Notes: generated by a model not told the origin, from the sequence alone. A DNA stretch of 64,000 nt from Acanthaster planci (GCF_001949145.1 NW_019091432.1:1658094-1722093), one strand, 5' to 3'; counted from the first letter of the stretch, positions 12,801 through 24,639 are shown. Program-made: numbers and translations.

Positions 12801-15800
12801 GGATCTAAATGTGTTGACAAACATACATGTATGCTCCAGTTGTGTCCATTTTACTCAGTTTCTACACCTTTTGTATATTTTCAGTTCAGATTTTGTTTCA
12901 GCAGTCTAACAACATCTAGTTTCTTTTGTTGTATTCACACAACTTGTAGCTGACTCGAAACAAAAGTTGACCGCTGAAATTAAGCATTATTTTGGTTAAA
13001 CGGTAAATTTTCTTTTGGGTTGGAATTATTATTTTCAACCACTTTCAACAGCTTAATTTAGGAATAGAGAAATCCGATTTGCCAGGCGTTGTTTGTTCAG
13101 ATCTAACCTTTTCAAACTGGTGTCAGAGAGGGGGGTGGGTAGGAACCAGTGACCCCCCCTCTTGACTGGGTTGGTAAGGGCCCCCACCTTTAGCAGATCC
13201 TACTATGGGGCGGGGCTTAAGGAATCAGCCAATTAATGGCTGATACCTGATGATCTCACTATTGCCCCGCCCACGTTGAAAATTGTTCCACCTCAGTTGT
13301 ACATCACTTGATGCCATCAAGTGTGTTCAGTCTGTTATGTTCTGTAATTCAGACTTCCAGTGCCACTTGGCACTGAATATCCAGTGGTACATTTTCATTA
13401 TTCCAAGAATGTAATATGCTTTGTTCAATGCTTTGCATTGCATTCTTTGTGTGCAGGTGTTGTGAAGTTTTCAGACTTTGTCGCAATCATGTCAGAGGCT
13501 ATGGCGGAAACCACCAACTGGGGTCGGCTGCAGACAGAGGTTAAAGGTTACGTGGGCATCGACACCATACAGGAGCAGATCAGGAAGAAGGCCCTCAAGA
13601 GGGGGTTTGAATTTAACATTATGGTCGTGGGTAAGCCTTACCATGTAATCCAATGGCATTCTCTCCTTATATTCCAGGGAGGTGTTTTATTTTGGAGGAA
13701 GTCTGAAGAGAAATAGTTGGGTCTATACCAGTGGCATGCTGTACATGAAGATATCCAGGGCTGTTGATAACTAGTAATGTAACCATTCTTTGTAGGATGG
13801 TCCGAAATTATCAAATCTGGTTAATTAGTAGCTCTGGTTAACCATAGTAACTCGGGTTAACCATAGTTCTTCAAACTTACTCTGTGGTTCTTGATCAAGC
13901 CCACCAAAATTTATGCATACAAACGCCATGGGTTCCGTTTAACCTCATTGCCAGAAACTTGAAACATTACCAGCAGGTGAATACCTTCAGTGTCATTTTT
14001 ACCTGTTGTGCTTGTACGAAAATCTCTGGGCCCATTCTCTAAGAAGATGACGTTATATGACACCGATTACCCCAGTCAGCAGCAATGTGACATTGAAATT
14101 TTATTCAATTGTAATACTGTGTGAACTTACTACCAGAATCAGGATGACCTGTCCAAATGTGGAGCACTCAAACCTTTGACCTCTTGAGCCAGAACAAATG
14201 AGTTAAGCCTCAGCCTTTTCTCCCATCTTTGTCTCTTGTGGTCAACCTCAGGCTCCAGTGGTCTGGGCAAGTCCACCTTGGTCAACACACTCTTCAAGGC
14301 AAAGGTCAGCCGGCGGTCATGCCTGCAGTCAGAGAAGGATCCCGCCGTCATCATTCCCAAGACCGTGGAAGTACAGTCCATTAGTCACGGTAAAAAGCAT
14401 GTGATACTGTTACCCCCGATTGTCAAACCTACATAACCATTCCTTGAGCATCTAGCCTTCGTATAAAAAGGATACACAGGTCCTGCAGTAATGAGACAAA
14501 AATTAAACTGAAGAAGATCTTTGATAAATTTCACTCTGCTTCACTGGTGGGTAAAGAAAGAACGTTGTCATGATATCTTCACTCAAGAATGTTTTGGGTT
14601 ATTTGTACTGAATCCCTGGAGTTCATACATGTATGACTACGATTATTGCAGACATATTGTTGCATACTGCTGTATACAGCCTGATGATTCTTTTAAGGTC
14701 TTGTAAAGTCCAAGTCTGTCATCTCCTGTGGCCAGGCAATGCTAGTCTGACCATCAGAAAGGAGAATGGCATTATTGAGCAGTTGTTGACTGCTGATGAT
14801 GTAGGCCATGCTGTTTTATACCCAAGGGACGCATTAAGCCTGAGACAGTCTATGAATCCTCTTGAGGGTTAAAACACATTTTGATAATAATAAAATAGCA
14901 GCAGTATCAAATTCCTCAGATGGTGCCTCTTTTCCACATGCATAGCTCGTCATATTTCCCATTCTCCCCTGTTCACTATGAATATGATCCAGTGTGTAAT
15001 CCTTAGTCAGCATGTCATAACAGACTATTTCCTGGTTATCAGTGGTTTCCTTGCTGAACTCAAATCGGCACACCAAGTTTTGAGAGCTCAGTGACCCTTG
15101 CACAGAACAGGTGCTGAACTCAAACTTTAAGCTAGCAGAGTCAGTCATTTTAAGATTCATAGAGGAAAAAAATAAGTAGGCCTGTCTGTTGTAAGCTATA
15201 TCTCTAGACTTTGCATGCAGAATATTTCAAGATATATTCATGTAGAGGTCAACATTGAACAGTATTACAAGATACTAGACGATTTTTAATCCAACCCGAA
15301 CTGGGACCAGACTATTCTCAACCAGCAGTTGTCCACATCCACTGGTCAGACCCAAGAGCTGTCCCAGCTAACTAGTCAGACCTCTACCAAAGCAAAAATA
15401 TTGTTTACTTTTGGGTCATAGGTGTATTGTTACTTGAAATTCTAATCCTCCTTATCCGGTTCGTAAGTTTGATGTCACTTCAGTTTAAACCACGCCCACT
15501 GCACATGTGAACTGCACATATGGTTACATGCATTAATCGCCGTTTACACCATGGAACCAGAATTTAATGCACACCTTCAGCGATTGTCCAATGAGAGCCT
15601 GCAAATTGTGGCACGTTTGCCCTTGTGACAAAGTCACTTATGAACCGGATTGCACTGTCTTTTAAACTTGCAGTTATCGAAGAAAACGGTGTTCGGCTGA
15701 AGTTGACTGTCACAGACACACCAGGCTTTGGGGATCATATCAATAATGAAAACTGGTGAGTTGATCCAGTCGCTGTTCAGCGTTATCTCAAAAGTCTGGT

Positions 15801-18800
15801 TTTTTGGGTGAATGGGTTGATGAGAATTAAGTCAATATTATGGACTGTTTTCATTAAGCATTTGAATGCTTTGATGCTTTGTTGCCTAGCAACAGTGCTT
15901 CTTGAGGCATACATGCTTGTTTGTCCAAGTATGGATCAGAGTGTGCACACAGTCATGTTTTTCTATACCGGCAATAATAGGTCATCCTGTCTCCTCATAG
16001 TCCTACGAAACAGCACTTTTACACACACTGAGCATGAAGGCCAGTAGAATGACCACTGAGGACACCAGAATTATCCTTAGGCCTCTGTGTTTTGTCCCTT
16101 GTGGCATAATTGAACATTTATGTTTATCATTTTTATCTGACAATATGCAAACCCCAAGGTGCAAATTAATGGGGATTTCGCTGGGCACGTGGCAGACAGT
16201 GGACCTGTTTGCTTCATGCAAATCCAGATCACGATCAGAGCCTGCCAGATGGAGAGAATGAACTAGCATTAGGATCACCGATAGAAATCCAGATCCCTGT
16301 GAAACAAACAGGCCCAATGGCATACAGGCCCTCAGCCCATTCTGTCTCTCTGTTATCAGATGAGGGGATACTTTCGCACAAAATCCTTGACTGGGCCCAT
16401 ATTCTTGATGTCGGCTTGAAGTAGTGCATATGGTATGGGCAACTTGTGAAGCCACTAGCTTGTGCCTTGAATAGATGTGTTATTTCTAGTCGTTGCTACC
16501 CTGTAATTAATTCAGACATGGCCTACACAAAGACATTGTTGTGCAGTTAATTTTAGTAGTTATTGGTTTTGATGATGTTTTCGATTAACTTCCATCTCAC
16601 AGTTGGCTGCCAATCTTAGAATACATTAATGAGCAATATGAGAAGTACCTTTCGGAAGAAATCAACGTCAGCCGGAAAAAGCAGATTCCAGACTCCAGGG
16701 TTCACGTGTGTCTGTACTTCATTGCTCCAACGGGCCATGGGTGAGGTCTAGGAATTGTTGTAGGGAAGCTGAGTTATTCCAAAAGGGTTTCCTGTATTTT
16801 GCCAAACAATAATTTGGTCCTTCCTTGCTGAGTAAAGATAACAAGTATTTTCTGAGAGTTAGTGGGGAGAAAAACTCAAATGGCTCTAATGAGACACATG
16901 GCATGGACCTCATATTTACCAGTAGAGGTATCTTAACCACTGAACAACTAGGAAGAAGAATTAAATTGGCAGAGTGGCTGATTTCTCACCTTCCATTTTG
17001 CGACCTAGGTTCAAATCCCACCTGAGCTGATGTGTAGATTGGGCACCTGGATATATCTACTTTAAGTGGAAGATCCAGCATTTACAACAAAGGCAGTCCC
17101 TGGCATTTTGAAGAGGGGGTCCGAAATGGAATTGAACCTGAACTTTCAGTGAGATATCACTTGGGAAAAGCATAGAAATAAGGAAAAGGTATCTCCCATA
17201 CAAAAAAATAAGCAGAGAAACAGGAAGGTGGGCACGTGTTGCCTGCACCCTTCTCTGGATCTGTTACTTGGTTTCCCTTTGATATTATTTCTGTTACGGT
17301 AGCTGTTTGGATCAGCAAATCAGAGATAAACTGTCCCCTCTATGATTTTAGGGGTGTGGCACAGTTAAACTTGTTTAATTATTTCAATTCCCCCTAACAC
17401 TTTTCATGCTCTCTGCAGCCTGAAACCACTGGACATCGAGTTCATGAAGAGGTTGGACAAAGTGGTCAACGTGGTGCCGATCATTGCCAAAGCAGACACA
17501 CTGACGATTGAGGAGAGAGAACACTTCAAAGCAAGAGTGAGATTTACACGGATGCAACATTTTTCAATTGCTCACTTTCTTTGATCTGAACAATGGAGTC
17601 TGTTTTCTGCAGTGCTTAGCAGGGCCCTGTGCAGTCGCGCTGTCCAGTGGCAAAGAGTCAAGTTTGGGAACATCAAACTCAAGATTTGTTAGTATTGCTA
17701 CAGGTTGTAGGTTCAAATCCAACCTGGTAGGGTTGTGGTGGGCGTGTCCTAGAGTAAGAGATATTGTCACTAGTTGCTGCATGAGGCCAGAGATCATTGC
17801 TGTGCCGCGGTTGTTGGTCTGAGTGTATTAACGGCACCAATATTAATGGACATGCTGTTTCTTTTGTAATTATTAAATTCTGAACTCCCAAGAAAGTGTT
17901 ACCACGTTACCATCTAAGCAAGATCCGTTTCACAAGATGTTAAGGTGTTTTGTAATTTTTATAAACATGTGAAAATGTAACAATTACAGTCATTTGCAAA
18001 AGTTTAACACCATCCTGAAGTTTATTGGTATTTCTGTCACTGGGCCTGCATTACACTGTTTCACTGAATGATTACTTAACATGATTTTACAGTGGTGCAT
18101 AACATCAGTGTAGTGTTATATACCCATTTAAATGAAATTTTTTGCAAAGGCAGGTCTTGTATGACATTTTGTTTGCAAGGCAGCATGGGTAAAAAAAGCC
18201 AGTCTAAGCAATCAGAAATAAGGGAGGGCACACTGAATATTAGACTGTTAACATGTCAAATCATGGAAATGTAGTCAAAAATGTTCAACCAAGGTACCAA
18301 GGTTACACATTGAAATAAACATAGGTTGCCACGATTGATTGGTTTAAGTTTGGTTTTCCTTCAGGTTAATGCATTTTCTGCATGGTCCTAACCTTTTGCA
18401 AATGACTGTACTCATCAGATAAAACAAGCTTTGAATGAGGCTGGCATCTCGACATATCCCATGAAAGAGCTGGAGACGGACGAGGAGGACGAGAACATCA
18501 ACTCGCGCATCAGGGTGAGCATCAGTCATTTACTTAGACGGATTTTGAACAGCAGGGGCAGTTTGCACTGGATCGTTTCTGTCAGTTCATCCCCTCTTAA
18601 CCTAGAGTTAGGTCGTGTCCAAAACAGGCTTCCAGAGCTACGGCTAGGTCTATTGTCTACGAGACTCCACACATTTCCAATGGAGTGAAGACCTAGACCT
18701 AGCTCTAGACAAGAGATTTGGATGCAGCCTTAGTGAGGTTAATTGAATTGGCTAAGTTGACAATCTGTATGAGCCATCAAAGTCAGTTGCATCACTTGAG

Positions 18801-20846
18801 ATACAGGTGGGCATTGGGCATTGGCGCAGCAGTTGGATCATACATCAACAAAGATGGCAGCCACACATGCTATTATTGGCCCTAGTTTTGCTCATGATTT
18901 TTTTTTGGGGGGGGGGACATTGGAAAAGTGGTGACTTGGGGGACTTTCATTTGTTTTGGGGCATCATATAAATACCCATGTCCAATAACAACAATTCACA
19001 TCATTGTGTTCGTCCAAGATGGATGGTTGAATTTGTTACTTAATTTAGTGATGCATGATGAGTAATCCATTGTCAGAGAAAGTACAGTGACCTGGGTCAA
19101 TCTGTCATAATACATTGATGGTCAATTGTGCCAGGAATGATTAAATTGGCTCCAGGCATCCTCTGCTTACCACAAGGAAAAGGTTAGGACTTTAGGACTA
19201 AAGAAGGTCGTCATTTTGCTGTTTGATCACCAGGACCAGATGCCGTTTGCTGTGGTGGGCAGTGACAAGTCACACCAGGTGGACGGCAAAGAAGTGCTGG
19301 GAAGGCTGACCAACTGGGGACTCATAGAAGGTAGGGAGATATCAGGCTGTGTCCGGGATCTCATGACCACATCTGGCTCTTTCATTGACTGTGCACTAAT
19401 GGTTTAAGATGCTGTTTAGCCCACTCACTGATAGAGGGTTATCCACTGCACGATTTGTATGTAAGCAAGTTTACCAGAACTGTGGTTGCAATTATCCCCA
19501 AATGACTTACAAAATCAGTGTTGAAAAGTATACTTGGTTTAAAGATAGTTATCGGACTCCCTGTGAAATTATTCTTTCCGGCAAGCTGTCATTTGAAGAA
19601 AACAGTGGAAGAGGACATTTCCAGCAGTTTGTCTCAAGATGCATTTCTGGAAATTGCCATCAGTACCGGTAGTTCATTTTTAATTCAGCAAAGTGCTTGC
19701 AAGCGTTGACATGACGCACGTGCACAATTTGTCAGTTCAGGGCGCAACATTGCGTAGCAACATTCAGCTGTATGCGAGCAGGTCCCAGATGCTGAATTCT
19801 GGCACAATTCAAACATGACTTGGCAATTTTTGATTTGAAATCAAGACCCTAGAATGTTGTTCTCGGAATGTGCATCACTCACTGAGATGAAATTTGATCA
19901 GGTTAGTTCTCAGGCACTCTTCTTTAGAGTTTGAGCATCGTTGTTGCCTCAAAGGAACATAATACACAAATGATAAATGATGGACTGTACCTTTAACCTT
20001 AGTTCAGGTTATCTTCACCAAATGGAGGCTGTGGATAAGGTTTTTAAGAAGTCTAAATGGACTATTTTAGCCAGCCTGCAGGGGTTTGGATATCAGGAAC
20101 TCACGTTGTACAGCAGGAAGCCGGGACCATGGCTTGCCATGGCGACATTTGACCCTAGTTTGATGAGGGACATTCACACTTTAGTATTAGCATGGAGGTA
20201 CATGATTCATCACAATTAAACCACTTATTAAGCAATGGGTCATGATCAGACTTGCTCCATAGTCAAGCCGTATGTTGCCCTCATGCAGTTATTCGCAGGA
20301 TAACTCTTGAACATTAAGTTGATAAAAGAGCACCCTCACTTTAAAGGTTTAAAGCAAAGGTATGGTCCTAAATCCTTGCAGGAGCACAAAGCATTTCTAT
20401 GATAGCTTAAACATAACCTCGGACAGTGTACATAAAGAGACCCATTTATCGGCAAAGACATATGTTCAAAGTAGAAGGAAGCATCTTAACGTCAGTCCAT
20501 GATCAAAGTGTTTTTTCCATCACCAGAGGGTAATATGTTACCTGAAATCATGGATGTCAGAAATGATGACATTATTAGACCTTCTGCTGGTAAAGTCAAG
20601 ACTTTCACTTGATTGTTTCATCAGTGCCACATGCTAAGATCATGTATCTATCTCCCCGCCCCCTTCTACCCAGTTGAGAACCACAACCACTGTGAATTCT
20701 CCAACCTGCGCGACATGCTGATCCGGACGCACATGCAGGACCTGAAGGATGTGACGCACTGCATCCACTACGAGAACTTCCGCTTCGAGAGGCTGAACGC
20801 TCGCCGGAAAATAGACAAGGGCGAGGACCAGGAGAGCAGGTGCTGA
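3756..20846 (+). CDS. SEPTIN3/9/12: Septin of the SEPT3/9/12 group with N-terminal EF-hand-like pair (5' end missing)
   Basis: Septins are GTP-binding proteins that polymerise into cortical filaments acting in cytokinesis, membrane scaffolding and barrier formation. I join nine exons: 3756-3899, 13457-13630, 14252-14389, 15674-15755, 16603-16740, 17419-17536, 18419-18514, 19234-19330 and 20674-20846. All have GT/AG borders and matching phases. They encode 385 residues plus TGA; the start is open upstream. Visible motifs, numbered from the first whole codon, are the P-loop GSSGLGKST (106-114), switch II DTPGFGD (166-172), AKAD (248-251) and the septin unique element from about 297. The tail after the core is short with no coiled coil, typical of the SEPT3/9/12 group. 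Residues 1-63 form two degenerate EF-hands not expected in septins. If translation begins at Met59 or Met63 the product is a normal-length SEPT3-type septin. Family identity is secure; the orthologue within the group is not, and the EF-hand join is inferred from splice phase and motif continuity. Confidence 0.9.
3900..13456 (+). other. 9.6-kb septin intron
   Basis: The intron runs from GTAAGA to TTTGTGTGCAG and contains many stops in all frames. Open frames such as 9781-10053 and 10715-11107 have low-complexity or unrecognisable products with no flanking splice logic. I see no convincing gene inside; a promoter-like cluster lies near its 3' end. Confidence 0.6.
13207..13272 (+). promoter_or_regulatory. 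Candidate internal promoter: GC box, CCAAT box, inverted GC box
   Basis: GGGGCGGGGC at 13207-13216 is a strong GC box and GCCCCGCCC at 13264-13272 is the same box inverted. Between them AGCCAAT at 13227-13233 matches the NF-Y CCAAT consensus and sits in a small palindrome (ATCAGCC, AATTAAT, GGCTGAT). The cluster is 185-250 bases before the first septin-core exon, so it could drive a short septin transcript. This is inference from motifs only. Confidence 0.4.
13457..13630 (+). CDS. Septin exon 2: end of EF-hand-like pair and start of septin domain
   Basis: The acceptor is TTTGTGTGCAG and the donor is GTAAGC. The first residues [16 protein letters not shown] match the second half of an EF-hand loop plus its exiting helix. 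They are followed by the septin N-terminal stretch ([17 protein letters not shown], then [10 protein letters not shown]). Two internal ATGs, at 13489 and 13501 (the latter in a GGCTATGG context), could start a shorter septin without EF-hands. Confidence 0.9.
13836..13867 (+). repeat. Paired GGTTAACCATAGT direct repeat
   Basis: Two copies of a 13-base phrase centred on the palindrome GGTTAACC start at 13836 and 13855 in the first septin-core intron. It may be a paired binding site or chance. Confidence 0.5.
14252..14389 (+). CDS. Septin exon 3: P-loop
   Basis: The split glycine codon is completed here to give GSSGLGKST, the G1 nucleotide-binding motif, followed by [13 protein letters not shown] and the switch-I region with [10 protein letters not shown]. 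Borders are CCTCAG and GTAAAA, phase 1 on both sides. Confidence 0.92.
15674..15755 (+). CDS. Septin exon 4: switch II
   Basis: This 82-base exon carries [20 protein letters not shown], which contains the DTPG G3 motif and the septin-specific DHINNEN stretch. It ends in phase 2 (TG), and the next exon completes a Cys codon. Confidence 0.92.
16603..16740 (+). CDS. Septin exon 5
   Basis: It encodes [17 protein letters not shown], the linker [11 protein letters not shown] and the core strand [12 protein letters not shown], all at their usual septin positions. The acceptor is CTCACAG; the exon ends with GG in phase 2 before GTGAGG. Confidence 0.92.
16961..17060 (+). mobile_element. tRNA-derived SINE-like sequence
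   Basis: TGGCAGAGTGGCTGA at 16967-16981 fits a polymerase III A box and GGTTCAAATCC at 17008-17018 is a textbook B box, with tRNA-like spacing. I see no full cloverleaf, so it is more likely a SINE head than a tRNA gene. It lies in the intron after septin exon 5. The boundaries are approximate. Confidence 0.5.
17419..17536 (+). CDS. Septin exon 6: G4 motif
   Basis: It contains [12 protein letters not shown], then [13 protein letters not shown] with the AKAD guanine-specificity motif, and ends in EEREHFKAR at phase 0. Confidence 0.92.
17620..17830 (+). mobile_element. Possible second SINE-like fragment
   Basis: Another GGTTCAAATCC B box is at 17710-17720, preceded by GTCCAGTGGCAAAGAG, a possible decayed A box. 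It lies in the next septin intron. The edges are guesses. Confidence 0.35.
18419..18514 (+). CDS. Septin exon 7
   Basis: Thirty-two codons at phase 0: [19 protein letters not shown], then an acidic stretch ETDEEDEN and INSRIR. The position and acidic character match the segment between the G4 motif and the septin unique element. Confidence 0.88.
19234..19330 (+). CDS. Septin exon 8: septin unique element
   Basis: It encodes [19 protein letters not shown], then [12 protein letters not shown]. The PFAVVGSD and GR..NWG pattern is diagnostic for septins. The exon ends in phase 1. Confidence 0.92.
20674..20846 (+). CDS. Septin exon 9: C-terminus and stop
   Basis: It encodes [20 protein letters not shown], then [17 protein letters not shown], and a short charged tail ending ESRC before TGA at 20844-20846. 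The lack of a long coiled-coil tail places the protein in the SEPT3/9/12 group. Confidence 0.93.
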
Positions 20847-23045
20847 TGACTGAAGGCACGTTGGTCCATTGGTGTCTAGATGAAAGCTGATACATCTACC
20901 AATTCAACAAAATGAAGATCTCTCTTCCATGCTCTGTGTCTTTATCATGTACCTCACGCTTCTTCAGAATGAAAATTTTGAAAAGTTTCTAAAAGTAAAG
21001 TTGGTGTTAGATAATTTTTGTTTTGGAATAATCCCTACATGATTAATGAAATTGGATTGAATAATACAATTTTATAATCAAGGGGTCCAGAGAAAGGTTA
21101 AAAAAATGCAGTTAGATTTAAACAGGTGCGGCTCTGGAAACAAACGTTTCAAATACAATACATAACTTGAAGCATAGATCAGAATTGTTCAGTGCACAGG
21201 ACTTTCGATGGTTAAATTGAAATAACATAATAATTTTGTCAAGACTTGTTGAAGGCAAAGGTTGTCTGGTTTTTGAATTCACATCAAATCTTTGGTCAGC
21301 TGACAGTGAGTGAAGATGTATTTGTGTTCTAAATCACACAAGACTTTAACACTGTGACCTGTTCATTGACTTGAATATTGTGTGACGGGACTTGCAATTC
21401 TGTAGAGTCAATTCAAAGTCTGACTATTATCCCATTGCGCGAGGGTGAGAGTGATCAAACCAGTGAACCAACCAATCCAGCAAGTTATTGAGTAATGATT
21501 TAATGTCAAATTGGCTGCTCCACTCTGCATTTACTGTGTTAAAATGAGTTTTGGCACTGATTGTGTCTTTGTAATTTAGGTGGAAATAATAACAAACGTA
21601 CACACAATATTGCATTAAACTTAACTGTAACTTTCAAAACAAATGTGTCAGAATTTTTAGCTGATCTTTCTGCACTGGCACATGATATAAAACCCACCGT
21701 GCTTAACTTTTGGTGCTATACATATTTTCTTAAACATAAAGCCTGTCCACATGGAAGTAATACTGAAAAAGGATAATTTTAACTTCCTGACATTAGTAAA
21801 ACTAATATCCAATACTGTTTTTTCAAGACTTTTTTCAACATTTGTATTTCACATAAGCATTCTCCACATAAACATTACAACTTCAATACTGCTTGTTTAA
21901 TTAACTCTCAAATTATTATCACGGTTATGTTGCTTTCAAAAATCTATTTGGTAATCAGTACCAGTATTGTAACCTTACATATTGTTATTTTACATTTATT
22001 TATTCCTGTTTCAGAAAACACTTCTTTGCTTTTTTCAAACAGGCCTGAATATTTCATAGAAATATGGCTGGCTATGATGCAGATATGTATATTAAACTGT
22101 TTGGAGCATTGTGTAGGATTCTGTGAACGAACTAATGTTGTCCTATAACATGAACATTGGAAAGTTTATGTAGAATTTAAATGTTGTTTTGAAATTGGCA
22201 ATTTTTTGTGGGGGGGGGAGTGCTTGAACATAACAGTACATTATTCATCCTAATTTGTGCTTGCAATTCCCGGTGAATGTCCGGATTCTTTCAAGATTTT
22301 GTTTCTTGTAATAAAATCTAACAGGAAATGCTTGATGTCGATGTCTTCAATTTAATTTTCAGATGACATTTTCAAACTTGAGCTGTTCCACTTATATTAC
22401 AAACCTTAAAATGCTTTTTTTGTCATGAAGAAATCTTTTCATTGGAATCTTTCCTGAGACTTTTGTATTTTTAAAATACCATTCTTGAAGAGTAACATTC
22501 AATTTAATCAACATGTATACAATTTGAAAAAACGTGACATTGAACATTTAAGTGCAAGATGTTAGTCAAGAAGCCACTAAAAGTTAGGCATCAAGTTGCA
22601 GAATTTTTTATACATTAATTTTAAGATGTGGAGTTTTAAATGTGGTATTTAGACAAAGAGTCTTTGTACATAACCCTTTTTTGCACATTTTTGAATGTGC
22701 AATTATGCTTTGAGCCTTTTGAATTGTTCATGTCAATTATCATTATTTTATATCGGTAATAACTTCCATATCAGAGGTAGGTATACTTAGTAACTAACTG
22801 TTTGTCAAAGCATTGTGCTGGTCTTCCATCGGACAAGTTCTCTGTTTTAGACATTTTTTTGCTTTTGTATGATGTAAAAGTAACATCTTTTTCCTTATTT
22901 TCAGAAAAAGATCAATGTGCCTTCTTCTTTGCTGCTCTACTTCAGTTATTTTGGATTAACTTTAGAGTTTGGCATTTATTTTTATGACTTTGTATTTGAA
23001 AAAGAAACACCTACACAAGGGAACAAAATAAATTTCCTAAAAAAC
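20847..23045 (+). other. Septin 3' UTR region with polyadenylation signals
   Basis: This AT-rich stretch follows the septin stop and has no coding signal. AATAAA occurs at 22310-22315 and at 23027-23032. Either could end the transcript, giving a 3' UTR of about 1.5 or 2.2 kb. Extent is inferred. Confidence 0.5.
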
Positions 23046-24317
23046 ACTTAAATTCTGTGTCTATCCTCTCATGTTCTGTTGAAGCATTTCCCATTTTCAT
23101 TTTGGATTTTAAAGCGTAGTTTTCCTTCCTGCAGTGGTTGAAGGGGGGGGACTTTGGGGTTCAGTTAGTGTGTCGGAAGGGCTAGAAAAAAAATGCAATA
23201 AACGGGATGTCCCTTTAATTTGAGTAACAGCCGCCTCGTGACGCGTGGTGGCGCTTTCAAAGACCACTTTGTTTTTTGTTTTTCTGGGAAATCCAACTCA
23301 ACGAGTTAGCACGTTGTTGAAGAATATTAAAATTACCAACGCTACCGATAAACAACCACCGTAAACTTGAAAAGAGCTGGGTTGTAAATCGCCACAACAC
23401 TCTTGCACCTCGTTACAGATTCCAACCTCGATGCCGGATTAGTTGAATGACGTCTTTTTAGTTTGACAAGGGCATTGGTAATCGCCGGTTGATGAGGAAG
23501 GAAAGAAATGCAGGAGGTCTCAAAAGAGACAGCGACGTCAGCATTGTCCAAGTGCTTTATCCCCGTTGCTCATTTGCTGGTGTTTGCTTTGTAGTAACCA
23601 GCATGACCAGAGATTAGTAATAATGGGAGGGATTTACCGCAATGGTTGGCTGCGCATGAATAACCCTTGTCAGTCTGGTAGGTAGCCCTAATTTTCATCA
23701 AAGTTATTCTGCATTTAGAATGTTGGGCCTTGGTTAGTACAACTTCTTGTATGTATGCAATCACTGACAATGGTCTCTGGCGCACCCTGATTAGTACAGT
23801 GGGGTGTCCTACAGCAAGATTTTATGTCACTACACAAGTGAATGTGGTTGAACTTTCAGGCCAAAGCAGGTACACATCCAAAAGGAAAGCTAGTATGGTG
23901 TACTTATTTTTCTTATAGACCTATTCCTATATTTATATGTGTAGGTCATGGAAAATGTAAAAAAGCCTTGCTGATGATGTACTGGTTTGACCAAGGTGAC
24001 TTTTGTAGACTAACACGACACTACACTTTGGCTTTAGCTGAGGACTCTGAAATGTTGGTAAGTGTAGTTAATATTATAAAATTAGGTCCAAGATATTCCT
24101 GGTAAACCTTCCTTTGAGACTCATCTACATTTTTGTTTTGACCCACTTTTTAAAAACTGTTTACAGGGTGTGAATCAGTCAAAAAATTCCTTTAAACAAA
24201 TTACAAAAGGAACTTGGAAAGAACATTGCTGAAACATGCATTGGCAGTCTTCCTTTGATATTTTACTGAAAGGTTTATGAAAGACAACTTGATTGTTCTC
24301 TTGTGGTTTGCTTGCAG
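23046..24317 (+). promoter_or_regulatory. Intergenic region and likely RADIL 5' region
   Basis: The RADIL start codon follows a splice acceptor (TTGCAG), so a non-coding or short coding 5' exon should lie upstream. A locally CpG-richer patch at about 23229-23256 and two CRE-like sites (TGACGTC at 23448, GACGTCA at 23534) mark a plausible promoter around 23.2-23.6 kb. I could not identify the 5' exon itself. Confidence 0.35.
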
Positions 24318-24639
24318 ATGGACCAAAATGATGGACCCGGAAATTATCGAGCAACTCCGTCTGAGCAGCGGGTTGGGCAGCGGCAAGCGGGGCTCCTTGG
24401 GGGGCCTGTTCCAGCAGAAACGGGACCGCATCAGCCTGCTGACAGACCCCCTGGCGGTGGCCCACCTGAACCAGCTGAACCGGGCCGCCCTGGATGAGAC
24501 AAGGAGTCTTGGGTGTGGGGAGGATGCAGGGACACCGAAGATGATGGAAGAGGCCCAGAGAAGACAGATGCTGGAACAGAAGATCGCCACCTACAACCGT
24601 GGGAAGAATGGACAAGCTTTCATGGTGACGATGACAGAG
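24318..24639 (+). CDS. RADIL: RADIL exon 1 (first coding)
   Basis: The acceptor TTGCAG ends at 24317. Translation from ATG at 24328 gives MMDPEIIEQLRLSSGLGSGK, then a basic, Gln- and Leu-rich region with LLTDPLAVAHLNQLN, ending MVTMTE at phase 0 before GTGAGG. The frame starting at ATG 24318 (MDQNDGPG...) runs to an early stop and does not join downstream exons. No known domain is visible in these 104 residues. Confidence 0.8.

Noticed and set aside
16003-16455. 150-residue open frame on the minus strand
   Set aside because: It overlaps a septin intron, has no recognisable domain or splice logic, and has overlapping frames of similar length on both strands, which suggests chance.
18590-18735. 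AGAGCTACGGCTAGGTC and GACCTAGACCTAGCTCT as an inverted-repeat element
   Set aside because: The arms are short and imperfect and the edges unclear; a few similar words near 37750 are not enough to define a family.
24318-24497. Alternative start ATG at 24318 (MDQNDGPG...)
   Set aside because: Its frame ends early and cannot join exon 2 in phase. The frame from 24328 continues through all later exons.
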